Assembly: GCA_022184915.1 (NCBI GenBank)
Contig: JAGTJU010000001.1
Location: 1,304,057-1,368,056 of the forward strand
Direction: 5' to 3'
DNA from: Myxococcales bacterium
GTDB taxonomy: Bacteria; Myxococcota_A; Polyangia; Fen-1088
Length of the DNA stretch: 64,000 bases
Positions 36,588 to 44,316 of this stretch are shown here, in pieces. Made by a program: the position numbers and the translations under genes. Within the stretch, counting starts at the first letter, position 1, and every line of letters starts with the position of its first letter. The notes below the pieces were generated by a model. That model was not told where the DNA came from, did not search any database, and worked only from the letters and a program-made list of their open reading frames with translations.

Positions 36588-38342
36588 TCAGGGGCGCCGC
36601 AGCCGTACGCGCACGGTCCCCAGGGCCAAGCCCGCGGGTGCGGCTTCGGGATCGGGACCGGCCTCGACGACCTCGAGCATCTCCTGGCGCGTCTTGTCGC
36701 CATCGTACACGAAGCGCACGGCCAAACCGTCCGTCCGGTTTTGCACCCACACCACGTTGAATCCGCCGGCGCGCACCCCGTAGCGGCCACTTGCCAGGGG
36801 GGACCTCGCGGCCGGCAGCTTCACCACCACGCCGGGCGGCTGTCGCAGGGAGTACTGAACCATGCCGGCGGTCGAGCCTTCGATCGGCACGGCGGCGGTG
36901 GCCACGTTGCCGTGCACCGAGACGCGCGGGCCTGCGAGGGAAAGGGCTTTCGGGGATGAAGCTACGGTGCGGCCGGCCCGCGCCTGCCCCTCGATGGCGT
37001 CGTGGGTCTCGAGCGCGGCGGTGACCTCGCGGCGAAGCGCGCTGCGCAGCCCGAGCGTGGCCACCTGGGTGGCTTCGGCGGCGCCCTTGGCTTGCCGGGC
37101 GAGATCGCGGGTCTCCCGCAGGTCCTTGCGGGCGTCATCGATCGCTTGACCATGCACGGCCATGGACGCGTCGATCCGGCGCGCCACCATGACCCGGTCG
37201 TACACGATGGCTCCAGCCAAAATGAAGCCGAGCGCCGGCCAGCCCCAGACCCACCACCAGGGGCTTGGCGGCACGGGCGGCCGGGAGCGGCGGGTGCCGA
37301 GGGGCTCCACAGCAGCCACCTCGAGGGTGTCGCTGGCGGCGCTCGGGCGGGGGTCGCCGAGCCGGGACGTGACGGGAACCTGCGCCGGGGGGACGGTGCG
37401 CCGCTCGCGGATGCGGGCCGGTGGACGCCGCTTCAACACCCGGGGGGTGGGGGTGTTCGGGGCGTCCGGCTCCGGCATGACCGCGGGGTTCGTTTTGTGG
37501 AGGACGAGCGTCGGGGGCATCTCCCGCGCGGGTAGGGGAGGCGGCTCTGCGGCCCGTGCCGCGCTTCGCGAGGGAGCGCTTGCACCTCGGGGGGACTCGA
37601 GCTGGCTTTGTACGTACCCGGGCGCCGTGACAGGCGTGGGCTCGGTGTCGAAGCCCATGGGCGCTTCGGGCGCCGTGGACTGCGGACCGAAGGTGGTTGT
37701 TCCCGGCGCCGGCTCGGTACCGAACTCGCCTTCGGGAAAGGGCTCGGGCAAGGCCACGTCGACGGCCAAACGGGGAATCCCGTCGATCGGGGCGGGCTCG
37801 AGGTGCACGCGCTCGAGGCGGCCGTGGGTCTCGACGCGGCTTTCTCCTGCGATGAACGAAACGTCCACCGTGGACGCGAGGCGAAGAAAGGGCAGCGCGG
37901 TCTGAAGACGAAGCCCGTCTTGCGTGACCACCGCCCGGCTGCGCAGGGCCTCGGGCATGCCCTCGAACCGCACCTTCACCAGCCGAGAGTTGTCCGTGGC
38001 GTTTTGGACCAGCGCGTGCAGGATGGCCTGGTCGGCGGCCTCCAGGTTCTCGAAGCGGATGCCGAGGCCCATGGCCTGCGAGGGCATGGTCTGCTGCCTT
38101 GCCACCTTGCCGCGCAAATAGCGCCGCCCCCCGGGCAGGGGAATGTCACAAAGAAGCTCCGCGCCCACGGGGCAGTCGAGGGCGGGCGTGGACGGGTCTT
38201 GCTTGGCCTCCACGAACACGCCGGTGGGGCTCAGGTTGAGCGAGCGTGCCTTGATGGGCGCACGGCCCCCCGGCCGAAGGATGTGCACCTCGGCGGTGTA
38301 ATCTACGCGTGGCTGCGCTCTTTGGGACTCCGACCTCGTCAC
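36588..38342 (-). CDS. PilZ-domain protein with transmembrane segment
   Basis: This 584-residue protein begins with a PilZ domain (about residues 8-115): an RVDY segment gives the first arginine motif and NLSPTG matches the second (D/N-x-S-x-x-G), both needed to bind cyclic di-GMP. A second beta-rich region follows (about 118-200). A proline-rich disordered stretch (210-355), one transmembrane helix (about 358-380), a coiled-coil-like helix (385-440) and a C-terminal beta-rich domain complete it. It should read cyclic di-GMP and signal across the membrane. The next gene on the strand starts 86 bases after its stop. Confidence 0.8.
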   Translation of the reverse strand: MTRSESQRAQPRVDYTAEVHILRPGGRAPIKARSLNLSPTGVFVEAKQDPSTPALDCPVGAELLCDIPLPGGRRYLRGKVARQQTMPSQAMGLGIRFENLEAADQAILHALVQNATDNSRLVKVRFEGMPEALRSRAVVTQDGLRLQTALPFLRLASTVDVSFIAGESRVETHGRLERVHLEPAPIDGIPRLAVDVALPEPFPEGEFGTEPAPGTTTFGPQSTAPEAPMGFDTEPTPVTAPGYVQSQLESPRGASAPSRSAARAAEPPPLPAREMPPTLVLHKTNPAVMPEPDAPNTPTPRVLKRRPPARIRERRTVPPAQVPVTSRLGDPRPSAASDTLEVAAVEPLGTRRSRPPVPPSPWWWVWGWPALGFILAGAIVYDRVMVARRIDASMAVHGQAIDDARKDLRETRDLARQAKGAAEATQVATLGLRSALRREVTAALETHDAIEGQARAGRTVASSPKALSLAGPRVSVHGNVATAAVPIEGSTAGMVQYSLRQPPGVVVKLPAARSPLASGRYGVRAGGFNVVWVQNRTDGLAVRFVYDGDKTRQEMLEVVEAGPDPEAAPAGLALGTVRVRLRRP

Positions 38343-38512
38343 GTTGCCTTGTCTTCCCGGCCCAGACGCCCGGGCGGGTCGACGGTATCACAAGTCGTAC
38401 CTTTGACTCCATAGCCTTCGCGGCCCCCGTTTGGGCCCTTCAGTGGGCGCGCGCAGCAGGGGTGGGGTGCTGCCTTCATGGCGCCGGGAATCTGCTAACT
38501 GACGGGGGCCTC

Positions 38513-38854
38513 ATGCCCATGCCCACCGAAATCATCGGCCTTCTCCGATCCCGCCTCACCTTCAAGTGGCCCGACGGGTGCGAAACCGTGATCGACGCGC
38601 GGGACCTGCGCCTGCGGTGTCGGTGTGCCCAGTGCGTGGACGAAGTCACGGGCGCTCCCTTGCTGGAGGCGGGGCGGGTGCCCGACAACGTCCGCGCGAA
38701 GAACATTCGGCTGGTAGGCCAATACGGCTTTTCGATCGATTGGACCGAAGCGCCCTGCGCGAACATCTACACGTTCCGCGCTTTGCGTGCCCTGTGCGCC
38801 TGCGAGCGCTGCAACGCCGCCCGGGCCGCGGGGCAAGAGCCCGGCGGGGGCTGA
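38513..38854 (+). CDS. DUF971-domain protein
   Basis: This 113-residue cytoplasmic protein matches the DUF971 pattern (also the N-terminal domain of gamma-butyrobetaine hydroxylase): FKWPDGCETVIDARDLRLRC, then a small fold ending with IYTFRALRALC. Two cysteine clusters, CRCAQC and CACERC, suggest a bound metal. In other bacteria DUF971 proteins are often encoded near iron-sulfur cluster carrier genes, but none is seen here. The start ATG 38513 gives the normal family N-terminus. Confidence 0.8.
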   Translation: MPMPTEIIGLLRSRLTFKWPDGCETVIDARDLRLRCRCAQCVDEVTGAPLLEAGRVPDNVRAKNIRLVGQYGFSIDWTEAPCANIYTFRALRALCACERCNAARAAGQEPGGG

Positions 38855-38858
38855 AGCG

Positions 38859-39887
38859 CTACGCGGGCGTCCGCAGGAGCTTGTTGCGTACCTTCTCGAG
38901 AAGTTTTTTCGTGGCCAAAAGCCCGTCGACCTCCGAAAGGCGGCTGCCTTCGTACTCCACGCCCACGTAGCCCCGGTAGCCGGCAGTGGTCACGATCTTC
39001 ATCATGCGGGTGTAATCGATCTTCGTCTCTTCCCCGCGTTTGTCGAAGTCGTAGCTCTTGGCGCTCACCGACTTGGCGTAGGGCATGAGTTCTTGCGTCC
39101 CCTGGTAGCGGTCGTACTCCTCCCCCTCCTTGATGCGGAAGTTGCCGAAATCGGGAAGTGTGCCGCAGCGGGGGTGGGCTGCGGCCTTCATGACCGCGCA
39201 GAGCCACTGGGCGTTCGACGAAAGGCCGCCGTGATTTTCGACGATGACGTTGATGCCCAGCGTGTCCGCATAGGTCGCCAGGGACTGCAGCCCATCGGCC
39301 GCACGCTGGATCTGTTCGTCGTAGCTGCCCTCGCTGTGCGCGTTGACCCGAATCGCGTGGCATCCGAGGTAGGCCGCCGCTTCTACCCACTTCTTGTGGT
39401 TCTCGACGGTCTTCGCCCGGTCCGCCTTGTCCGCGGCGCCCATGGCACCTTCACGGTCGACCATGATGAGCACACTCCACACACCCTCGTCGGCGGCCCG
39501 ACGTTTCAGCTCGGCCAGGTAAGTGCGGTCTTTGGCTTTGTCAGCGTAGAACTGGTTCACGTACTCGATGCCGTCGAAGCCAAAGCCGTTTGCGACCTTC
39601 GCAAAGTCGAGCGGATCCAGCTCGCCGGCCCTGAGCGCCTTGTGCAGCGACCACTGTGCGAGTGAGATTTTGAAGGGAAGGGCGCGCGGCACAGCGGGTT
39701 TGCGGACCGTGCGCACGGACGTCTCCGTGGCCTCCGCTGTGTGGGTGTTTGTGGACAAGGCCGCCGTTCCGGCCGCAAGGGCCGCCGTGAAGAGGTCTCG
39801 CCGCTGCCATCCGTGGGGCCATCTCCCGGGGTCCTTGCTCGCCCCCGGCCGCCCCTCGACGTGGATTTCATTCTCGCTCGAAGCCAT
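38859..39887 (-). CDS. Tat-exported sugar-phosphate isomerase/epimerase-like TIM-barrel protein
   Basis: The 342-residue protein has a twin-arginine signal ([17 protein letters not shown] at about residues 28-44). A xylose-isomerase-like TIM barrel follows, with [18 protein letters not shown] and YVGVEYEG as barrel-strand motifs carrying the metal ligands. The enzyme probably acts on a sugar in the periplasm, but its substrate is unknown. ATG 39887 is preferred; an ATG at 39932 is possible. It ends four bases after the stop of the convergent DUF971 gene. Confidence 0.82.
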   Translation of the reverse strand: MASSENEIHVEGRPGASKDPGRWPHGWQRRDLFTAALAAGTAALSTNTHTAEATETSVRTVRKPAVPRALPFKISLAQWSLHKALRAGELDPLDFAKVANGFGFDGIEYVNQFYADKAKDRTYLAELKRRAADEGVWSVLIMVDREGAMGAADKADRAKTVENHKKWVEAAAYLGCHAIRVNAHSEGSYDEQIQRAADGLQSLATYADTLGINVIVENHGGLSSNAQWLCAVMKAAAHPRCGTLPDFGNFRIKEGEEYDRYQGTQELMPYAKSVSAKSYDFDKRGEETKIDYTRMMKIVTTAGYRGYVGVEYEGSRLSEVDGLLATKKLLEKVRNKLLRTPA

Positions 39888-39979
39888 GGAGTTTTTTAGT
39901 CCGGCGCCGGTCCGAAGCCAATCCCGATTCAACGAGGCGCGAAAAGCGTGTAAGTGTGCTACCGTTTTGGATTCCCGTC

Positions 39980-40723
39980 ATGCGGTACGGCATCGTTTCT
40001 GACACCCACGCCAACATCGAAGCCTTGGAGGCCGTGTTCAAGGCCCTGGCGTCGGAATCCATCGATCGCTACGTGTGTCTGGGAGACACCGTTGGCTACG
40101 GAGCAAGTCCCAACGAGACCTGCGCGCTCATGCGCCAAAAGGTCGCGTTTTCGATCCTGGGCAACCACGACGCTGCCGTGGCGGGGCGCATGGACTACTC
40201 CTACTACTATTTCGCCGCCCGGCACGCGCTCGACAAGCATGCGCGCGAGCTCGACCCGGGTCACATGGAGTGGCTCAAAACCCTGCCTTACGAGGTGCGC
40301 GAGAACGACGTGCACTTCTGTCACGGCTCGCCGCTGAACATCGAAGAATTCGATTACATCTTCGCCCGCGATCAGGCGGCCCAGTGCATGCAGATCTGGG
40401 AGAGCATGTCGAGCCTCACGGTGATCGGACACTCCCACCTGTGTAAGGCCTTTGCGCTCAACCCCGAGCACGACCGCACCACCTCACAAGAGGTGGTGGC
40501 CCAGACCTTCGAGCTGCGGCCAGGATGGAAGTACATCGTGAGCGTGGGCTCCGTGGGTCAGCCCCGCGACTTCGATCCCCGGGCGTCCTACGTGATTTAC
40601 GACACCGACAGGCGGCTTTTCGAGTTTCGCCGGGTGGAGTACGACGTGAAGCGCTCGGCCGACAAGATCCTTGCCACGGATCTCGAGCCCAACTTCGGTA
40701 CGCGGCTCTACCTCGGAATCTGA
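39980..40723 (+). CDS. Calcineurin-like metallophosphoesterase
   Basis: This 247-residue protein shows all metal-binding motifs of the calcineurin-like superfamily: DTH (residues 8-10), GDTVGYG (about 36-42), GNHD (about 63-66), CHGSP and GHSH. It belongs to the YfcE/DUF2437-like small phosphodiesterase group, but its substrate cannot be told from sequence. ATG 39980 starts the first strand directly (MRYGIVSDTH). A hairpin follows the stop. Confidence 0.88.
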   Translation: MRYGIVSDTHANIEALEAVFKALASESIDRYVCLGDTVGYGASPNETCALMRQKVAFSILGNHDAAVAGRMDYSYYYFAARHALDKHARELDPGHMEWLKTLPYEVRENDVHFCHGSPLNIEEFDYIFARDQAAQCMQIWESMSSLTVIGHSHLCKAFALNPEHDRTTSQEVVAQTFELRPGWKYIVSVGSVGQPRDFDPRASYVIYDTDRRLFEFRRVEYDVKRSADKILATDLEPNFGTRLYLGI

Positions 40724-40730
40724 AGCTTCA

Positions 40731-40752
40731 CCCGCCCTCGGAACGGGGCGGG
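40731..40752. terminator. Shared hairpin between convergent genes
   Basis: CCCGCCC (40731-40737) pairs with GGGCGGG (40746-40752). Outer arms TGAAGC (40721) and GCTTCA (40761) can extend it. Lying between two convergent stops, it probably ends transcription or protects RNA ends in both directions. Confidence 0.65.
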
Positions 40753-40763
40753 CGGCTTACGCT

Positions 40764-42320
40764 TCAGCTCGCGACTTGACTGCCCGTGGCGCGGGCCAAC
40801 GCGGCCACGGCAACGTTGAAGTCGTGAACGGATTGCAGGTAGCGAACGCGCATCGTGAAGTACGAGCGAAGCGCGTCGGTGACCTCGCGCGTCTCCGCGA
40901 GGCCCAGGTCCATCTTCTGCACGATCGAGGTCATCCAGCGGCGGGCCAGCTTTTCGCCCCGCGCGAGCGCTTCGATGCGGCTCTTCGCTTCGGTCATCTC
41001 GAGATAGGCCCGGGACACCTCGAAGGCGATGCCCCCGAGCGCTTCCCGGCGTCGGAACGCGGCCTCCTGGGCGGACGAGCGGGCCTGCTTCGCCTGGGCA
41101 TCCCGCTGGCCGAAGTCGAGCGGGACCCGCAAGGCGGCCCCCGCGCCGACGGTGCGATTGTTGTAGGGGTCGTTGGCAAAAGCAAAGAAAGGGTCGTCGA
41201 CCGAGCTCGCGTACGCATAGTTGGCCGTGGCCAAAATCACGATGTCGGGTAAGAGCCTCGCTGTGGCGAGCTTCGCAAGGTTTTCCTGGGCGCGCACGAA
41301 GTAGGACAGGGCCCGTACCTCGGGACGCGAGAGCATGGCGATCTCCTCGTAGTAGGAGAGCGGTCGCACGGGCACGGTCAGCGTCTCGAGCGGCTCCTTG
41401 TCGATGACGATCTTTTTGGGCCCGTCGGGACCTATCAGCGCTTTGATGCCGTTGCGCGCGACATCGGCGCCGCGGGAGACCTCGAGCAGCTGCGCTTCCA
41501 CCTCGGCGCGCGTGGTCTGCAGCCGAAGCTTGTCCGTCACGGTCATGTTGCCGCCGCCTTCGTCGAGGTCTTTTTGGACCATGTCCTCGGCCTGCTTGAC
41601 GTAGTCGAGGCCCTCACGGAGCGTGGCCTCCACCTCGCGCGCCAGCTTGAAACCGTAGTAGGCCCGTTTGACGTTGAGCTCGAGCTCGGCGGCGGCGCCT
41701 CGTTCGCGGCTCTTCGAGGCCTCGACGCCCGCCTCGGCGGCGTCGATTCCCGCGGAGATCTTGCCGAAGGTGTACACCGGCTGAGCCAGCGTGATCTGGG
41801 TGCGCGTGAAGAGACCGGAAAAGCCGATGTTCGGGTCCCGAATGTTCGGGTCGTTGTCGCTGCCCGTGCTCCGGCATTCCTCAATCGAGGGTAGGCACCT
41901 TATGTTGGGCGAGGGCGCAAGGAGTGAGGTGAATTCGCCGGTGGGAAGCCAGCTGCGTTTGGCTTCGCTGAGCTGCCCTCGAATGACGGCCGTGGCGCTG
42001 CGGCTGGCCCCGAGCCCCGGGTTGTGTTGGCGGGCCAGCGCCAACAGGGTTTCAAGGTCGTACGTGCCAGCGGGGCCTTGGTCTACGGGGGAGCTGGAGC
42101 TCTCGTCGGCTGCGGGAAGCAAGGGGTTTGGGGCGGTCGCGGAGATTGTGGCGGCAGCCTCTTCGGGCGGGGCATCGCCGTCTGGCTGTGCCCAGAGTTC
42201 ATCCTGCGGCCACCCCACCGTGAGCAGCACCGCGAGCCCCAGCGGCGCAAGCCCCCGCCTGCGGGCCTCCACGAGAGCAAAAAGGGCCGAGAGACGAACG
42301 AATCTAGAAGACCTGACCAT
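40764..42320 (-). CDS. TolC-family outer-membrane channel protein
   Basis: TolC-like proteins form trimeric outer-membrane exit ducts for efflux pumps or type I secretion. The 518-residue protein has an N-terminal leader (hydrophobic at about 25-37), a variable acidic linker, and two OEP repeats: ARQHNPGLGASRSATAVIRGQLSEAKRSWLP-type at about 95-230 and a second from about 310 to 515. Repeated long helices and beta segments fit the family. No inner-membrane pump or adaptor gene accompanies it, so its partners are encoded elsewhere. Confidence 0.87.
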   Translation of the reverse strand: MVRSSRFVRLSALFALVEARRRGLAPLGLAVLLTVGWPQDELWAQPDGDAPPEEAAATISATAPNPLLPAADESSSSPVDQGPAGTYDLETLLALARQHNPGLGASRSATAVIRGQLSEAKRSWLPTGEFTSLLAPSPNIRCLPSIEECRSTGSDNDPNIRDPNIGFSGLFTRTQITLAQPVYTFGKISAGIDAAEAGVEASKSRERGAAAELELNVKRAYYGFKLAREVEATLREGLDYVKQAEDMVQKDLDEGGGNMTVTDKLRLQTTRAEVEAQLLEVSRGADVARNGIKALIGPDGPKKIVIDKEPLETLTVPVRPLSYYEEIAMLSRPEVRALSYFVRAQENLAKLATARLLPDIVILATANYAYASSVDDPFFAFANDPYNNRTVGAGAALRVPLDFGQRDAQAKQARSSAQEAAFRRREALGGIAFEVSRAYLEMTEAKSRIEALARGEKLARRWMTSIVQKMDLGLAETREVTDALRSYFTMRVRYLQSVHDFNVAVAALARATGSQVAS

Positions 42321-42405
42321 GCGGCGAACCTGATGAAGAGGAAAGGAGCCGGTACTTTACACGCTTGGTCCACCGTTTGACCCAGCTTTCGGGCCGTGGT
42401 AGCCG

Positions 42406-42948
42406 ATGCCTGTGACGGATCCATCGGCCACCCCATTCACCCCGAGGGCCTCACGCGTCGAGGCCGTCCACATCGTGCTGCCGGGCCAAACGAACGCGCT
42501 CGGCACGATCTTTGGAGGTACGCTCATGCAATGGATCGACGTGGCCGGCGCGATTGCCGCCGCTCGGCATGCGCAAGGCCCGGTGGTGACGGCGTCGATG
42601 GACCGTCTGCACTTCCTCCGCCCTGTTCGTCTGGGTGAGGTGGTGATCGTCCAGGCGCAGGTCAACTACGCCGCCCGCACCTCGCTGGAAGTGGGTGTGC
42701 GCGTGCTCGCCGAGGATCAGCGCACCCGGCACCAGGTGCAGGCCACACGCGCGTACCTGACCTTCGTGGCCATCGACGACCATGGGCGCCCAAGGCCGGT
42801 TCCCGCGTTGCTCTCGGAGACGCCCGAAGACGAGCGCCGCCTGGCCGCGGCCACCCGGCGCCGGGCGTCTCGTTTGGCCGAGCGCCACGAGATGGAGGTG
42901 CGCGACGCCGACCTCCGAGGCCCGACGGTCGGGGAGGGGAGCCGATGA
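42406..42948 (+). CDS. Acyl-CoA thioesterase (hotdog fold, YciA-like)
   Basis: This 180-residue protein hydrolyses acyl-CoA thioesters by family inference. It has a single hotdog domain with the characteristic [19 protein letters not shown] motif near residues 30-48, where the aspartate in WIDVAG is catalytic, and [14 protein letters not shown]. The C-terminal 50 residues are charged and extended. The stop overlaps the ygfZ start in ATGA, so the pair is translationally coupled. Confidence 0.88.
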   Translation: MPVTDPSATPFTPRASRVEAVHIVLPGQTNALGTIFGGTLMQWIDVAGAIAAARHAQGPVVTASMDRLHFLRPVRLGEVVIVQAQVNYAARTSLEVGVRVLAEDQRTRHQVQATRAYLTFVAIDDHGRPRPVPALLSETPEDERRLAAATRRRASRLAERHEMEVRDADLRGPTVGEGSR

Positions 42949-43937
42949 CCGCCGCGCTGGGGGTTCAAGCTCTCTTCGCCCGGGCGGCCCTCGTGGGTCC
43001 CGCCGACGTGGAGGTCATTCGCGCCACGGGCGCCGATCGCATCGCCTTTTTGCACCGCTTGCTCTCGGGCCCCGTGGCGGGCACCGCCGTGGGCGAGGGG
43101 TGCCACACCTTGCTTCTCGACACCAAGGGCCACGTGGTGAGCGATATCGAATTGTTCGTGGCGCACGACCACCTTCGTCTCACCGTGCCCGAGGGGCAGG
43201 GCAGCCCGACCGCAGCGGCCCTCGAGCGCTACGCGATCATGGACGATTTCGCGGGCCAGCGGCTCGAAGGTCAGCAAGCGCTCTGGGTCCTGGGGCCCGA
43301 GGCGGCCGCGCGGCTGGCGGGCGCGGGGCTCGAGGTTCCCGCGTCGGTGGCTTCGGGGCCCCTTCGATCCCACGCCGAGGTGGGGGAGGGCCCCGATGCG
43401 CTCTGGGTGGCTCGGGGCCGACGGCTCGGTGTGGAGGGGTTTTGGGTCCAGGGGGCGCCGGCCCGCATGGCCGCCCTTGCAGCCGCCTTGTGCGCCGACG
43501 GGGTCCCGGTGTTGCCGCCTGCGCTGGTGGAATCTCTTCGTATCGCGGCCGGAGAGCCCCGCTTCGGTGCCGAGATTACGGGCAACCGCTTTCCCATGGA
43601 GCTCGGGCTCGATGACGCGATCGATTACGGGAAAGGGTGCTACCTCGGCCAGGAGCCTATCGTGCGCATCCGCGACCGCGGGCACGTGAATTGGCAGCTT
43701 CGGCGGCTGCGGTTTGCGGCCGCAGGACCTCGTCCGGCCGCGGGCGACAAGCTCGAGAGCCCTTCGCGGCCGGCCGCGGGCCAGATCACCAGCGTCTCCG
43801 TCGTGCCCGCGTTGGACGGGGAGGAGGGACTTTGGGGGGTGGCGCTGGCTCTGGTGCACACCCAGGTGGCCGAAGCCAAGGTGCAGATCCACACGGCTGC
43901 GGGGCCGGTCGAGGCCGAAATTTTGCCACTTTCGTGA
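42945..43937 (+). CDS. ygfZ: Folate-binding protein YgfZ
   Basis: YgfZ-type proteins bind tetrahydrofolate and help build or repair some iron-sulfur enzymes. The 330-residue protein is GcvT-like and carries the diagnostic KGCYLGQE motif near residue 228, with the reactive cysteine. [16 protein letters not shown] and the RRLRF C-terminal barrel start are also seen. It is translationally coupled to the thioesterase gene. Confidence 0.9.
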   Translation: MTAALGVQALFARAALVGPADVEVIRATGADRIAFLHRLLSGPVAGTAVGEGCHTLLLDTKGHVVSDIELFVAHDHLRLTVPEGQGSPTAAALERYAIMDDFAGQRLEGQQALWVLGPEAAARLAGAGLEVPASVASGPLRSHAEVGEGPDALWVARGRRLGVEGFWVQGAPARMAALAAALCADGVPVLPPALVESLRIAAGEPRFGAEITGNRFPMELGLDDAIDYGKGCYLGQEPIVRIRDRGHVNWQLRRLRFAAAGPRPAAGDKLESPSRPAAGQITSVSVVPALDGEEGLWGVALALVHTQVAEAKVQIHTAAGPVEAEILPLS

Positions 43938-44064
43938 CCGTCCGCCTGCTCGTCAGCAGGCCCCCCATTGAGGATTCGCCGGGGTCCCCGTATAACTGGG
44001 CCCCCAGCCGCCTCCACGGGCTGCGTCTGGACCCCAATTCGATTCACACAAGGAGAGCCGTTCC

Positions 44065-44205
44065 ATGGGTAAAGGTGACAACCGCGTCTCGCGCAAAATG
44101 CGCCAAAAGAACCGTCAGGCCAAAAAGAAGCTCCGTTTGGCGCGGCAGAAGCTTGCCAACAAGGTGCAGCCCAAGGGCAAGAGCACCAAGTCGAAGTCGG
44201 CCTGA
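44065..44205 (+). CDS. 46-residue very basic protein (MGKGD start)
   Basis: A strong AGGAGAG ribosome site at 44051-44057 precedes this short gene. The protein begins MGKGDNRVSRKMRQKNRQ and contains about 40 percent Lys/Arg, followed by a single amphipathic helix. The MGKGD start recalls the small 30S subunit protein bTHX, but the remainder does not match that protein clearly. It is 111 bases upstream of mutS. A ribosome- or nucleic-acid-binding role is plausible from composition only. Confidence 0.7.
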   Translation: MGKGDNRVSRKMRQKNRQAKKKLRLARQKLANKVQPKGKSTKSKSA

Positions 44206-44316
44206 TCGACCCTCGAGGCACGCGCGTCACGAGGCTTCTGTGCCGCCCGGGCGCAGGGGCCCTGACAGGCATGCTTCGCTTCGCCAGGCCTTGGCGAGCA
44301 CGGCAGCGTGAGGTCC

